The notes under the pieces were generated by a model, which ran no database searches, had not been told where the DNA came from, and saw only the letters and a program-made list of their open reading frames with translations. From Bradyrhizobium tropiciagri (lineage in GTDB: Bacteria > Pseudomonadota > Alphaproteobacteria > Rhizobiales > Xanthobacteraceae), in NCBI RefSeq assembly GCF_018130505.1, contig NZ_JAFCKH010000011.1, positions 62,001 through 126,000 of the forward strand: 64,000 nt of DNA, read 5' to 3'. This document shows, one piece after another, positions 6,852-16,544 of the stretch. The stretch's first letter is position 1. Each line of letters begins with the position of its first letter. The position numbers and the translations under genes are program-made.

Positions 6852-8948
6852 TTACTCGTCCCGCGGCTTGAGATCGCGCTTGCCGTGATAGCCGCGCTTG
6901 GGGCGGCGCGGCGGGCCGTAGCCGTTGGCTTCGTCCTCGTTGCGAGCGCGGGCCTCCTCGCTGCCGGTGCGCTGCACCAGCACGCGGCGGCCCTTGCGGT
7001 CGTTGATGGTCTCGCGCTTGGCCCTGGCCGGCTTCTTGTCGCGCGGCGCATCGTCGGCATCACCGGCCTCGCGCTGCTCCGGCCGGGCGAAATCGGCGCC
7101 GGCAAGCTTGGCGACCTTCTCGCCGAGCTGCTCGCGCAGCACCCGCGTCTTGACCTCCTCGACCTTGCCCTCCTCGAGCTCGCGGAGCTGGAACGGGCCG
7201 TAGGAAATCCGGATCAGCCGGTTCACCTCGAGGCCGAGATGCGCCATCACGTTGCGCACCTCGCGGTTCTTGCCCTCGCGGATCGCGAACTCGACCCAGA
7301 CGTTGGCGCCCTGGTCGCGCTCCAGCGTCGCATCGATCGGGCCGTATTTGACGCCGTCGACCTCGACACCCTTCTTCAATTCGTCGAGCTGGCCCTGCGT
7401 CACCTCGCCATGCGCGCGCACGCGATAGCGGCGCAGCCAGCCGGTGTCGGGCAATTCCAGCGTGCGGGCGAGCCCGCCGTCATTGGTCAGCAGCAGCAGG
7501 CCCTCGGTGTTGAAGTCGAGCCGGCCGATCGAGATCAGCCGCGGCAAACCTTCCGGCAGATTGTCGAACACGGTCGGCCGCCCCTCGGGGTCGGCATGCG
7601 TCGTCATCAGCCCGCGCGGCTTGTGATACATGAACAGCCGGGTGCGCTCGCGCGGCGGCAACGGCGTTCCGTCCACTGCCACGACGTCGTTCGCAGTGAC
7701 GTCGAGCGCCGGCGAATTGATCACGCGTCCGTTCACGGTGACGCGGCCCTGCGTCACCATCTCCTCGGCGTCGCGGCGCGAAGCGAGACCGGCGCGTGCC
7801 AGCACCTTGGCGATGCGCTCGCCGGACTTCTTCGGCGCGGGCTCGGGACGCGAGCGCCTGTCATCGTAGGACCGCTCGCGATAGGCGCCACGGCCGCCGA
7901 ACGCCGGACGCTTCGCGAAGACCTTGCTGTCGTCCTCATTGTCGCGGCGCGGCCGGTCGGAGAAGCGGCCCTCGCTGCGCGGATGCTCCTGCCAGTCGGT
8001 ACGGCCTTCGGGACGCTCGCGCCGGCGATTGTCGCGGCGGTCGCCGTCATCGTTCTTGTCCCAGCGCGGCCGGCTGAATTTCGGCCGCTCGCGGAACGGA
8101 CGATCGCCCTCGCCGCGCTCCTCGCGGGGCCGTGAGAAGCGCGGGCGCTCCCCGCCATCGCGATCCTCGCGCGGCTTGCGGTCGCGCTGCCACGGCTTCT
8201 CGTCGCCGCGGTCGCGGCCGCCGAAATCCCGATCACGTCCGCGATCGTCGCGCTTGAAACGCGGACGGTCGCCGAAATCGCGGCGCGGCGCATCGCCATC
8301 CTCGCGGCGGCGGAACGGGCGGCCCTCACCCTTGTCACGGAACGAGCCCTTGTCGCGATCGCCGCGGGAAAACTTGCGGTCGTCGAACTTGCGCTCGGCG
8401 CGTTCGCCGCGCGGTGCGTAGGAACGCTTCTCGCCATCGCGCTCACCACGCGGTGTGTAGGGACGCTTCTCACCGTCGCGTTCACCGCGCGGCGTGTAGG
8501 GACGCTTCTCGCGATCGCCGTAGGAGCGCTTTTCGCCGAACTTCCGGTCCGAGAACCGCCCGGCCGGACGCGCGTCGCCGCGATCGCCACGCGGAGCGCG
8601 GTCACCCTTGTCGAAATCGCGCCGCTCGCCGCGCGGCTTGAACGGGCGCTTTTCGCCACCCTCACGGTCGTCGCGCTTGAAGCGCGGCCGGTCGCCATAG
8701 TCGCGGCGGGGGGCGTCGCCATCCTCGCGGCGGCGGAACGAGCGTCCCTCGCTCTTGCCGCCGAACGAGCGCTTGTCGCGATCGCCCTTCCCACGATCAC
8801 CCTTGTCGCGATCACCCTTGCCGCCGAAGCTGCGCTTGCCGGGCGGCCGGTCCGACCCGCGGGAGCCGCCCGAGCGGCCCTTGCCGGGGCCACCTCGGTC
8901 ACGCCCGCCGCGCGGGGAATCGTTGTGTTTGTCGCTATCGCGGGGCAT
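6852..8948 (-). CDS. rluB: Pseudouridine synthase RluB-type with long RGG/DR-rich N-terminus
   Basis: 698 residues from the ATG at 8948, which has GGCGAG 8 bases upstream; E. coli RluB is under 300. Residues 1-373 are low complexity, almost only Arg, Asp, Gly, Lys and Phe. They include repeated units: REDGDAPRRD(Y/F)GDRPRFKRDD occurs twice and PYTPRGERDGEKR recurs three times with variation. From about 374 come an S4 RNA-binding domain (GERIAKVLARAGLASRRDAE) and the catalytic domain with GRLDFNTEGLLLLTNDG, where Asp is the catalytic residue. A shorter basic tail follows. It should modify 23S rRNA helix 89, while the disordered head probably binds RNA (inference). The head is encoded in the same base composition as the rest. 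Confidence 0.9.
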   Translation of the reverse strand: MPRDSDKHNDSPRGGRDRGGPGKGRSGGSRGSDRPPGKRSFGGKGDRDKGDRGKGDRDKRSFGGKSEGRSFRRREDGDAPRRDYGDRPRFKRDDREGGEKRPFKPRGERRDFDKGDRAPRGDRGDARPAGRFSDRKFGEKRSYGDREKRPYTPRGERDGEKRPYTPRGERDGEKRSYAPRGERAERKFDDRKFSRGDRDKGSFRDKGEGRPFRRREDGDAPRRDFGDRPRFKRDDRGRDRDFGGRDRGDEKPWQRDRKPREDRDGGERPRFSRPREERGEGDRPFRERPKFSRPRWDKNDDGDRRDNRRRERPEGRTDWQEHPRSEGRFSDRPRRDNEDDSKVFAKRPAFGGRGAYRERSYDDRRSRPEPAPKKSGERIAKVLARAGLASRRDAEEMVTQGRVTVNGRVINSPALDVTANDVVAVDGTPLPPRERTRLFMYHKPRGLMTTHADPEGRPTVFDNLPEGLPRLISIGRLDFNTEGLLLLTNDGGLARTLELPDTGWLRRYRVRAHGEVTQGQLDELKKGVEVDGVKYGPIDATLERDQGANVWVEFAIREGKNREVRNVMAHLGLEVNRLIRISYGPFQLRELEEGKVEEVKTRVLREQLGEKVAKLAGADFARPEQREAGDADDAPRDKKPARAKRETINDRKGRRVLVQRTGSEEARARNEDEANGYGPPRRPKRGYHGKRDLKPRDE

Positions 8949-9088
8949 GAATGTTCTCGCCTGGGCGTTCAATTGAGGTGCAGGGCAACCGGGATACGCG
9001 CGCCAATTCAGGCGCGGCTGGCGCAAGACCGGCATCCACTTGTGCTGAAGGCGACGCTACTAGCAGGTTTCTTGCGATGATACGAGGC

Positions 9089-9535
9089 ATGTCAGCTCCT
9101 TCTTTCATGGATTTGGCGCTGAAAACCGCCGAAAATGCCGGAAAATCGGGCGAAGTTCCGATCGGATGCGTGATTGTGCGCGGCTACGACGTGATCGCCA
9201 CGGCCAGTAACCGCACCCTCACCGACCGCGACCCGACGGCCCATGCCGAAATCCTGGCGATCCGGCAGGCCGCCGACGCCATCGGCACCGAGCGGCTGGT
9301 CGATTGCGACCTCTATGTCACGCTGGAGCCCTGCACCATGTGCGCCGGCGCGATCTCCTTCGCCCGCATCCGCCGGCTCTATTACGGCGCCGCAGACCCC
9401 AAGGGCGGCGCGGTCGAGTCCGGCGTGCGGTTCTTCGCACAGCCGACCTGCCACCACGTGCCGGAGGTCTACGGCGCGGTGGGCGAGACGGAATCGGCGC
9501 GGCTCTTGCGGGAGTTCTTCAGGGAGCGGCGGTGA
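9089..9535 (+). CDS. tadA: tRNA adenosine(34) deaminase-type nucleoside deaminase
   Basis: 148 residues. The zinc site is HAEILAIRQAAD (His and catalytic Glu) with PCTMCAGAI supplying two Cys. The EVPIGCVIV opening and ARIRRLYYGAADPKGG are typical of TadA, which converts A34 of tRNA-Arg(ACG) to inosine. The start MSAPSF at 9089 is preferred by family length; MIRGMSAPSF at 9077 is possible and neither has a strong ribosome site. It is divergent from rluB across about 140 bases. Confidence 0.92.
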   Translation: MSAPSFMDLALKTAENAGKSGEVPIGCVIVRGYDVIATASNRTLTDRDPTAHAEILAIRQAADAIGTERLVDCDLYVTLEPCTMCAGAISFARIRRLYYGAADPKGGAVESGVRFFAQPTCHHVPEVYGAVGETESARLLREFFRERR

Positions 9536-9542
9536 CGGAGCC

Positions 9543-9628
9543 GTAGCCCGGATGGAGCGCAGCGCAATCCGGGAAAGCCGCTCCGCGGAGAGACCGTCCC
9601 GGATTACGCTTCGCTCCATCCGGGCTAC
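9543..9628. repeat. Inverted repeat (GTAGCCCGGATGGAGCG family), copy 1
   Basis: Arms 9543-9574 and 9597-9628 are inverted copies (core GTAGCCCGGATGGAGC) around a 22-base loop. It lies just after tadA, before a converging hydrolase gene. Other copies are at 26999-27088 and 32476-32563. Confidence 0.9.
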
Positions 9629-9715
9629 GAATTCACCGCGCGGCCACCAGCCGGGCCGATTCATCCTTCGAGGCTCGCTCCGCTCGCGCCTCAGGATGAC
9701 GGTGTGAGAGCCGAG

Positions 9716-10621
9716 TCACCCCGCCAGGAAAAACTCCCGCAGCAGCTTCGCCGTCACCTCCGGGTTCTCCTCAGGCAGAAAATGCCCGGAGTCGACCGGT
9801 GCGCCGCTGACATTGGTCGCCCATTTCTTCCACGTATCGAGCGGCGTGGTCGCGGCGCTCGCGACACCCGCATCGCCCCACAGCGCCAGCATCGGGACGG
9901 CGATCTTGTTGCCGGCGTCGACATCGGCCTTGTCGATCTCGTAATCGGCATAGGCGCCGGCGCGGTAGTCCTCGCACATCGCGTGGATGCGCGCGGGATC
10001 GCGGAACGGCGCGAGGTAATGCTCCAGCGCGCGTGGATCGATCGCGTCCAGCGTGCCGCTCTTGGTCTGGCTCGCCATCTTCTCCTTGAGGAAGAACTCG
10101 CCCTGCCCCGAGATCAGCGTCTCCGGCAGCGGTGCCGGCTGCGCCAGGAAGGCCCAGTGATAGATCTTCAGCGCCGACAGCCGGTTCAGCTTCTGCCAGT
10201 AATCATAGGTCGGCGCGATATCGAGCACCGCGAGCTTCGACAGCCGGCCGGGATGATCGAGCGCGAGGCGGTATGACACGCGGCCGCCACGGTCATGGCC
10301 GGCGAGCGCGAAATGCACGTGGCCGAGCCGCTCCATGACCTCGATCATGGTCTTCGCCCAGGCACGCTTGGTGTAGGGCGTGTGATCCTTGTCGCTGTCG
10401 GGCATGTCCGACCAGCCATAACCGGGCAGATCCGGAATGATCAGCGTGAAGGCGTCGTCGAGCTTCGGCGCCGCCCTGTGCCACATCACATGTGTCGACG
10501 AGAAGCCGTGCAGCAGCAGCAGCGGCGGCCCCTTGCCGCCGACGCGGGCGAAGATGCGGCCCTGCGAGGTGTTGACCCATTCCGAGGCATAGCCGGGAAA
10601 AAGATCGGCGAGATCCGGCAT
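9716..10621 (-). CDS. Alpha/beta hydrolase, fluoroacetate dehalogenase type
   Basis: 301 residues from the ATG at 10621, chosen because GGAG lies 6 bases ahead and because the protein then opens [10 protein letters not shown] like the R. palustris defluorinase. As I recall that enzyme, its key residues all fall at the same numbers here: nucleophile Asp110, carboxylate-binding Arg111 and Arg114, Asp134 and His280 of the triad, and halide pocket His155, Trp156 and Tyr219. Expected activity is hydrolysis of fluoroacetate (or another haloacetate) to glycolate plus halide, in the cytoplasm. Two differences from memory of that enzyme are HGFSST for HGFPQT at 39-43 and Gln185 in place of Trp. An alternative start at 10633 adds four residues. 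It is divergent from an acyl-CoA dehydrogenase. Confidence 0.88.
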   Translation of the reverse strand: MPDLADLFPGYASEWVNTSQGRIFARVGGKGPPLLLLHGFSSTHVMWHRAAPKLDDAFTLIIPDLPGYGWSDMPDSDKDHTPYTKRAWAKTMIEVMERLGHVHFALAGHDRGGRVSYRLALDHPGRLSKLAVLDIAPTYDYWQKLNRLSALKIYHWAFLAQPAPLPETLISGQGEFFLKEKMASQTKSGTLDAIDPRALEHYLAPFRDPARIHAMCEDYRAGAYADYEIDKADVDAGNKIAVPMLALWGDAGVASAATTPLDTWKKWATNVSGAPVDSGHFLPEENPEVTAKLLREFFLAG

Positions 10622-10741
10622 CGATGGCTCCATCCCTGTCGCGCGCCCTGCTTCAAACTTTGTTTGGCGTTGCCGCTGGCGCAGGCGAGGGTTATGCCAT
10701 CCTCAAGCGAAGCCAACAACAACAGCAAACGAGGGAGTGCC

Positions 10742-11974
10742 ATGTCGATCGATTTCGAGATTCCGGCCGAAGCCAAGGCGATCCGCGAAAAGGTCCGCAA
10801 ATTCGTCCACGACGAGTGCATTCCCGCCGAAAAGGAACTGGATACCAAGCCGCTGCCGGAAGTGCTCGGCCCGCTGCGGAAGAAGGCCCGCGCGCAGGGC
10901 CTGTGGTGTCCGTTCGTGCCGAAGGAATATGGCGGCATGGGCCTCGGCCCGCTGGCCAATGCGCTGGTGCAGATGGAGCTCGGCGAAAGCATGCTCGGCG
11001 CGCTGGCGCTGAACACGCAGGGGCCGGATGACGCCTCGATGATGACGATCCTGGCGCACGGCACCGAGTACCAGAAGGAGAAGTTCCTCAAGCCCCTCCT
11101 GAACGGCGAGAAGCGGATCTGTTTCTCGATGACGGAAAAGGCCGCCGGCGCCGACGCCACCGGCATGCAGACCACCGCCGTGAAGGACGGCAACGAGAAC
11201 TACATCCTGAACGGCGAGAAATGGTTCTCCTCGTCGGCGAGCGTCGCCGACATGGCGCTGGTGATGGCCAAGACCGATCCGAACGCGCCGCGCCACAAGC
11301 AGTATTCGACCTTCATCGTCGAGCTGCCGAACCCCGGCTACAAGATCAAGCGCAACGTCGCCAACATGGCGATCGAGGGCCCGCATGACGACGTGATCCA
11401 TGGCGGCCATTCCGAGATCGAGATCAAGGATCTGAAGGTGCCTGCCGACAATCTGCTCGGCGGCGAGGGCAACGGCTTCAACATGGGCCAGCACCGCCTC
11501 GCCTACGGCCGGCTGCGCCACGGCATGCATAACGTCGCCAAGGCGCAGCGCGCGCTCGACATGGCGGTCGCCCACATCACCAAGCGCTCGACCTTCGGCC
11601 AGCTCTTGGCCGACCGCCAGGCGGTGCAGTTCATGCTCGCCGACTGCGCCAGCGAACTCTATATCGGCCGCCTGATGCTGCTGCACATCGCCTACAAGGC
11701 GGAGAAGGGCCTCGATATCCGCCAGGAGAACTCGATCGCCAAGATCTTCCACGCCCACATGGTGCACAAGGTGATCGACACCGCGATCCAGCTGCACGGC
11801 GCACTCGGCTTCAGCCAGGATACGCCGCTGGCGCGGTGGTACACCCAGGTGCGCTCGCAGCGGCTAGTCGACGGGCCGGACGAAGTGCACAGGTGGAAGA
11901 TCGGCAAGAACGTCATCAAGGCGTTCCGCGAGCACGGCACGACGGCGTCAGCGGCGGGCGGGGACCTGCTGTAG
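10742..11974 (+). CDS. Acyl-CoA dehydrogenase family protein
   Basis: 410 residues from the ATG at 10742, which has GAGGGAG 5 bases ahead; longer frames upstream are artefacts. The flavin and substrate region is visible (RICFSMTEKAAGADATGM, then YILNGEKWFSSSASVADMAL). So is the C-terminal helical domain (RSTFGQLLADRQAVQFMLAD and QLHGALGFSQDTPLARWY). It should oxidise an acyl-CoA thioester at C2-C3 with FAD and pass electrons to ETF. The chain-length preference is not readable. It stands alone, with repeats downstream. Confidence 0.9.
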   Translation: MSIDFEIPAEAKAIREKVRKFVHDECIPAEKELDTKPLPEVLGPLRKKARAQGLWCPFVPKEYGGMGLGPLANALVQMELGESMLGALALNTQGPDDASMMTILAHGTEYQKEKFLKPLLNGEKRICFSMTEKAAGADATGMQTTAVKDGNENYILNGEKWFSSSASVADMALVMAKTDPNAPRHKQYSTFIVELPNPGYKIKRNVANMAIEGPHDDVIHGGHSEIEIKDLKVPADNLLGGEGNGFNMGQHRLAYGRLRHGMHNVAKAQRALDMAVAHITKRSTFGQLLADRQAVQFMLADCASELYIGRLMLLHIAYKAEKGLDIRQENSIAKIFHAHMVHKVIDTAIQLHGALGFSQDTPLARWYTQVRSQRLVDGPDEVHRWKIGKNVIKAFREHGTTASAAGGDLL

Positions 11975-11982
11975 CGTCCACC

Positions 11983-12096
11983 CGTCATTCCGGACGACGC
12001 GCATCGCGCGTCGATCCGGAATCTCGATGGTATTGGCACTGTCTCACGACATCTCGAGATTCCGGGTTCGGCGCGTTGCGCCGCCCCGGAATGACG
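11983..12096. repeat. Nested palindromic repeat (CGTCATTCCGG family)
   Basis: Outer arms CGTCATTCCGG (11983-11993) and CCGGAATGACG (12086-12096) enclose an inner pair GGAATCTCGA / TCGAGATTCC (about 12018-12063) and a GCGCATCGCGCG hairpin. It fills the space between two converging genes and probably works as a terminator structure. Confidence 0.8.
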
Positions 12097-12118
12097 ATGT
12101 GCTCCGCCGCGCCCGAGC

Positions 12119-13444
12119 CTAGCCGCTCGCCGCGAACAGCTCCCACTTCCCCGGCAGGCCCTTCAATTCGAAGGCACCACGCTCGGCGAATTTCAGTCCG
12201 GCGCCGGCGACGAGGTCAGTCACTACCCGCGACACCAGCACCTCGTCCGAACCGCAGCGCGACATCACGCGCGCCGCGGCGTGAACTGCGATGCCGCCGA
12301 TGTCAGCCCCCCTCACCTCGATCTCGCCGGTATGCAGACCGGCGCGCACCGGCAGGCCGATCTGCCGGGCGGCGGAGCCGAATGCCAGCGCGCAGCGGAC
12401 CGCGCGGCCGGGGCCGTCGAAGGTCGCCAGGATTCCATCGCCGGTGCTCTTGATCAGATGGCCGCGATGGCGGTCGACCATCTGCTGCGCGAGTTCGTCG
12501 TGATCGTCGAGCAGCCGGCGCCAGCGCTGATCGCCCATGGCGGCGGCGTTGCGGGTGGAATCGACGATATCGGTGAACAGCACGGTCGCGAGCACGCGCT
12601 CGAGCTCCGCTTGCGCGGCATCGCGATGCCCGGTGACGAACTCCTCGATATCGCCCAGCATCGTCTCGTTCTCTCCGACCCAGTAGTAATGATCGCGACC
12701 CGGATATTCCCGCCAGCCGGCGCCGGGGATGAGATCCGCAACGCCGCGGCCGAGCGCGATGGGAACGCGGGCATCGTCGGTACGATGCAGGACCAAACTC
12801 GGCACCTGCAGCATCGGCAAAATCGTCGTCACATCGATCTCGCGATTGAGCGCCAGCAGCGTCCGGATCGCGCCCGGACTGCTCGACAGCCGTTCGAACT
12901 TCGCGACCAGCGCGATCGCCTCGGCGTTTGCCGCCTGGGTCGGCGCCACTGACTTGATAGTTTCGCCCGCACCCCAGTTCTGCACGACCTCGTCGCAGCG
13001 CGCCCGCCACTCCTGCTCGGACGAGCGGTCCTTGGAACGCGCGAAGCTGCCGAGCAGCACGAGATGCGAGACCCGCGCCGGATAGGTCGCGGCGAACAGC
13101 ACGCTCATCGGGCAGCCCTCGGAGAAGCCGAACAGCACCGCGCGCTGCGAGCCGATCGCATCCATGATCGCGCGCACATCGTCCATGCGCTGCTCGAGCG
13201 TCGCCGCGCCGCTGATGCGGTCCGACAATCCCTGGCCGCGCTTGTCGAAGGCGACGACACGGGCGAAGCGCGACAGCCGGCGCAGCACCGCCGTGTAGCC
13301 CGGCATCTCGTGCATGAATTCGATATGGGAGAACAGGCCGGGGACCAGGATGATGTCGACCGGCCCGTCGCCCATTACCTGGTAGGCAATGCTGGCGTCG
13401 CCGCTCTGCGCGTAGCGCGTCTCGGGCAGTCTGAGGTCGGTCAT
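12119..13444 (-). CDS. Alpha/beta hydrolase fused to class III nucleotide cyclase domain
   Basis: 441 residues from the ATG at 13444 (GGAG upstream); 48 bases separate it from the purD stop. Residues 1-275 form an alpha/beta hydrolase with GFSEG (Ser108) and DHYYWVGE (His252). Residues about 280-441 form a class III cyclase homology domain: metal-binding Asp292 in LFTDIVDST and Asp336 in KSTGDG, Lys332, Asp381 and Arg392. The position usually held by the transition-state Asn (V-N-x-A-A-R) is His388 (VHAAAR). The architecture is that of Mycobacterium tuberculosis Rv1900c. It could make cAMP in response to a ligand of the hydrolase domain (inference). Confidence 0.85.
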   Translation of the reverse strand: MTDLRLPETRYAQSGDASIAYQVMGDGPVDIILVPGLFSHIEFMHEMPGYTAVLRRLSRFARVVAFDKRGQGLSDRISGAATLEQRMDDVRAIMDAIGSQRAVLFGFSEGCPMSVLFAATYPARVSHLVLLGSFARSKDRSSEQEWRARCDEVVQNWGAGETIKSVAPTQAANAEAIALVAKFERLSSSPGAIRTLLALNREIDVTTILPMLQVPSLVLHRTDDARVPIALGRGVADLIPGAGWREYPGRDHYYWVGENETMLGDIEEFVTGHRDAAQAELERVLATVLFTDIVDSTRNAAAMGDQRWRRLLDDHDELAQQMVDRHRGHLIKSTGDGILATFDGPGRAVRCALAFGSAARQIGLPVRAGLHTGEIEVRGADIGGIAVHAAARVMSRCGSDEVLVSRVVTDLVAGAGLKFAERGAFELKGLPGKWELFAASG

Positions 13445-13490
13445 CCCAAAGCTCCAGGGCGCGCCATTGTCGCCGCTGGGTTCGGCGCGA

Positions 13491-14768
13491 TCAACCCCGC
13501 TCCGTCTCCACCGCCTGCCAGGCGATATCGCGGCGGCAGAAGCCGTCGGGCCATTTGATGCGGTCGACGGCCTGATAGGCACGATCGCGCGCCTCCGTTA
13601 CCGTCTTGCCCATCGCGCAGACGTTGAGCACCCGGCCGCCATTGGCGAGCACAGCGCCGTCCTTGGCGACCGTGCCGGCGTGGAAGATCTCGACGCCGTC
13701 GACCTTGGCCGCATCGTCGAGCCCGTCGATCCGCGAGCCCTTGAGGTAGTCGCCGGGATAGCCCTTCGCCGCCATCACCACCGTCAGCGCCGGGTCGGGG
13801 TACCAGCGCAGGTCGAAATTCTTCAACTGCCCGTCACAGGCGGCGAGCAGCGCCGGCACGATGTCCGACATCATCCGCAGCATCAGCACCTGGCACTCGG
13901 GATCGCCGAAGCGGACATTGTATTCGAACAGTTTTGGGCCCTGCGCCGTCAGCATCACGCCGGCATAGAGCACGCCCTTGAACGGCGTGCCGCGGCTCTT
14001 CATGCCGGCGACCGTCGGCAGGATGATCCGCGCCATGATCTGGTCGTGCACCTCAGGCGTCACGAACGGCGTCGGCGAATAGGCGCCCATGCCGCCGGTG
14101 TTCGGGCCCTTATCGTGATCGAACACCCGCTTGTGGTCCTGTGCCGAGGCCAGCGCGATCGCGGTCTCGCCATCGCACAGCGCAAAGAAGCTGATCTCGC
14201 GGCCCGAGAGAAACTCCTCGATCACGACCTCGGCGCCGGCCGAGCCGAAGGCGCCCTCGAACATCATCGCGATGGCGGCTTCCGCCTCAGGCAGCGTCAT
14301 CGCCACCACGACGCCCTTGCCGGCGGCAAGCCCGTCGGCCTTGACCACGATCGGCGCGCCCTGCGCCCTCACATACGCCAGCGCATCCTTGGCATTGTCG
14401 AAGCGGCGATAGGCGCCGGTCGGGATCTTGAACTCGCTGCAGAGGTCCTTGGTGAAGCCCTTCGAGCCCTCGAGCTGCGCGGCCTGCTTGCCCGGCCCGA
14501 ACGCCTTGATGCCGACGGCGGCGAGATCATCGACGATGCCAGCCGCCAGCGGCGTCTCCGGTCCGACCACCACCAGCTCGACCGCGTTGCGCTTGCAGAA
14601 CTCGATCACGGCGGCGTGGTCCGCGACATCGAGCGCGACGCATTCGGCCTCGCGCGCGATCCCGGCATTGCCCGGCGCGCACCAGAGCTTGGTGACCAGC
14701 GGCGATGCCGCGATCTTCCACGCCAGCGCATGTTCGCGGCCGCCGGAACCGAGCAGGAGGATGTTCAT
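13491..14768 (-). CDS. purD: Phosphoribosylamine--glycine ligase
   Basis: 425 residues, the usual length. It opens with [20 protein letters not shown], the GAR synthetase signature. The ATP-grasp region follows: [18 protein letters not shown], then [17 protein letters not shown] and [13 protein letters not shown]. It catalyses ATP-dependent joining of glycine to 5-phosphoribosylamine in purine synthesis. It is divergent from xseA across 165 bases and followed closely by the hydrolase-cyclase gene. Confidence 0.97.
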   Translation of the reverse strand: MNILLLGSGGREHALAWKIAASPLVTKLWCAPGNAGIAREAECVALDVADHAAVIEFCKRNAVELVVVGPETPLAAGIVDDLAAVGIKAFGPGKQAAQLEGSKGFTKDLCSEFKIPTGAYRRFDNAKDALAYVRAQGAPIVVKADGLAAGKGVVVAMTLPEAEAAIAMMFEGAFGSAGAEVVIEEFLSGREISFFALCDGETAIALASAQDHKRVFDHDKGPNTGGMGAYSPTPFVTPEVHDQIMARIILPTVAGMKSRGTPFKGVLYAGVMLTAQGPKLFEYNVRFGDPECQVLMLRMMSDIVPALLAACDGQLKNFDLRWYPDPALTVVMAAKGYPGDYLKGSRIDGLDDAAKVDGVEIFHAGTVAKDGAVLANGGRVLNVCAMGKTVTEARDRAYQAVDRIKWPDGFCRRDIAWQAVETERG

Positions 14769-14933
14769 GAATGCAGCCGGTCAGAGGGGTTGTGGGGCGA
14801 TTTGCGACGGTTTAGCACGGTCGGGAACGGCCGCAATGAGTCGTCCGACCGGATGTGGATATGTGAGGCGCCGTCCCGATTGGGACGTTCGGACCTTGCA
14901 CATGGGGTCGAAAACCACGATTCTATACGCCAG

Positions 14934-16544
14934 ATGACCGCTGCTCCGAACCTCGTCAACGCGCCCGAATTCACCGTCTCGGAACTCTCTTCCGCCCTGA
15001 AGCGGACGGTGGAGGACCGGTTCGGCCATGTCCGCGTCCGCGGCGAAATCTCCGGCTTTCGCGGCCCGCATTCCTCCGGCCACTGCTATTTCGCCCTCAA
15101 GGACGAGAGCGCCAAGATCGAGGCGGTGATCTGGAAGTTCGCCCACGCCCGGATGCGCTTCAAGCCGCAGGAAGGGCTCGAGGTCATCGCCACCGGCAAG
15201 CTGACCACCTATCCCAACTCCTCGAAGTACCAGATCGTCATCGATTCGCTGGAGCCGGCCGGAATCGGCGCGCTGATGGCGCTGATGGAGGAGCGCAAGA
15301 AGAAGCTCGCGGCCGAGGGCCTGTTCGACGAGGCCCGCAAGCAGCTTCTGCCCTGGCTGCCCGAGGTGATCGGTGTCGTCACCTCGCCGACCGGCGCCGT
15401 GATCCGCGACATCCTGCACCGCCTGGAGGACCGCTTTCCCCGCCGCGTGCTGGTCTGGCCGGTCAAGGTGCAGGGCGAAGGCTCGGCCGAGCAGGTCGCG
15501 GCCGCGATCCGCGGCTTCAACGCGCTGCCCGAGGGCGGCCGGATTCCGCGGCCCGATTTGCTGATCGTCGCACGCGGCGGCGGCTCGCTGGAGGACCTCT
15601 GGTCGTTCAACGAGGAGATCGTGGTCCGCGCCGCGGCCGAGAGCCACATCCCGCTGATCTCGGCGGTCGGCCACGAGACCGACATCACGCTGATCGACTT
15701 CGTCGCCGACAAGCGCGCGCCGACGCCGACCGCCGCCGCCGAAATGGCGGTGCCGGTGCGCAGCGAGCTGTTCGCCGAGGTCGCCGCGCTCGCGCGCCGC
15801 ACCATGGTGTGCTGGCAGCGCGGCCAGGAGGCCCGCCGCAACGAGTTGCGCGCCGCGGCGCGCGCGCTGCCGGCGGCGAACGAACTGCTGGCGATCCCGC
15901 GGCAACGGCTCGATCATCTCGGCGCCGGGTTGCCGCGTGGGCTGAAGGCCAACACCCATGCGCATTTCCGCCGCTTCGCCGCGAGCAGTTCGCGGCTCAC
16001 CATCGGCGTGCTGCGCGGCCAGGTCGCCCATGCGCGGCAGCGGCTCACCGTTTCCGGCGAGCGCATCACGCTGTCGGCGCGTGCGCTGCTGCACCGCCGG
16101 CGCGAGCGTTTTGCCGGGCTCGAAATCCGGCTCAAGGCCTCGAAGCTCGCCAACGCCAAGGCGCAGCGCAATGCCATCGCGCGCGATCTCGAGCGCACCC
16201 ACCGTCTCGCCGAGCGCGCGCACCGCGCGCTGACCACCGCGCTGCAGCGGATGGAAGCACGCGTCGCCCATCGCGGCCAGTTGCTGTCGGCGCTGTCCTA
16301 TCGCGGCGTGCTGGAGCGCGGCTTTGCGCTGGTGCGCGACGAGCGTGGCCATGCGGTGCATTCGGCCGCCGATGTCGGCCCCAGCGCCAACCTCTCGATC
16401 GAGTTCGCCGACGGCCGCGTCGCCGCCACCGCCGACGCAGATCGCCCGCCGCCGGCCGCGCGCAAGCAGCAAGCCCCGCGCGAAACAAAGCCGGCAGCAC
16501 CGAAGCGCGTCACGAAACCGGTCGATCAGGGCAGTTTGTTCTAG
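14934..16544 (+). CDS. xseA: Exodeoxyribonuclease VII large subunit
   Basis: 536 residues from the ATG at 14934. The N-terminal OB fold shows [20 protein letters not shown] and [19 protein letters not shown]. The catalytic core has [16 protein letters not shown] and the [15 protein letters not shown] motif. A long coiled-coil section rich in Ala and Arg follows (about residues 290-450). The tail ([17 protein letters not shown]) is longer than in E. coli. It degrades single-stranded DNA together with XseB, which is not in this window. The gene overlaps the converging secreted hydrolase gene by four bases at CTAG. Confidence 0.95.
   Translation: MTAAPNLVNAPEFTVSELSSALKRTVEDRFGHVRVRGEISGFRGPHSSGHCYFALKDESAKIEAVIWKFAHARMRFKPQEGLEVIATGKLTTYPNSSKYQIVIDSLEPAGIGALMALMEERKKKLAAEGLFDEARKQLLPWLPEVIGVVTSPTGAVIRDILHRLEDRFPRRVLVWPVKVQGEGSAEQVAAAIRGFNALPEGGRIPRPDLLIVARGGGSLEDLWSFNEEIVVRAAAESHIPLISAVGHETDITLIDFVADKRAPTPTAAAEMAVPVRSELFAEVAALARRTMVCWQRGQEARRNELRAAARALPAANELLAIPRQRLDHLGAGLPRGLKANTHAHFRRFAASSSRLTIGVLRGQVAHARQRLTVSGERITLSARALLHRRRERFAGLEIRLKASKLANAKAQRNAIARDLERTHRLAERAHRALTTALQRMEARVAHRGQLLSALSYRGVLERGFALVRDERGHAVHSAADVGPSANLSIEFADGRVAATADADRPPPAARKQQAPRETKPAAPKRVTKPVDQGSLF

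Noticed and set aside
7924-8902. Several long Ser/Arg-rich and Ala/Arg-rich frames over the rluB head on both strands
   Set aside because: These are shadows of the repetitive Arg/Asp/Gly coding sequence. Only the minus-strand frame continues into the S4 and pseudouridine-synthase domains.
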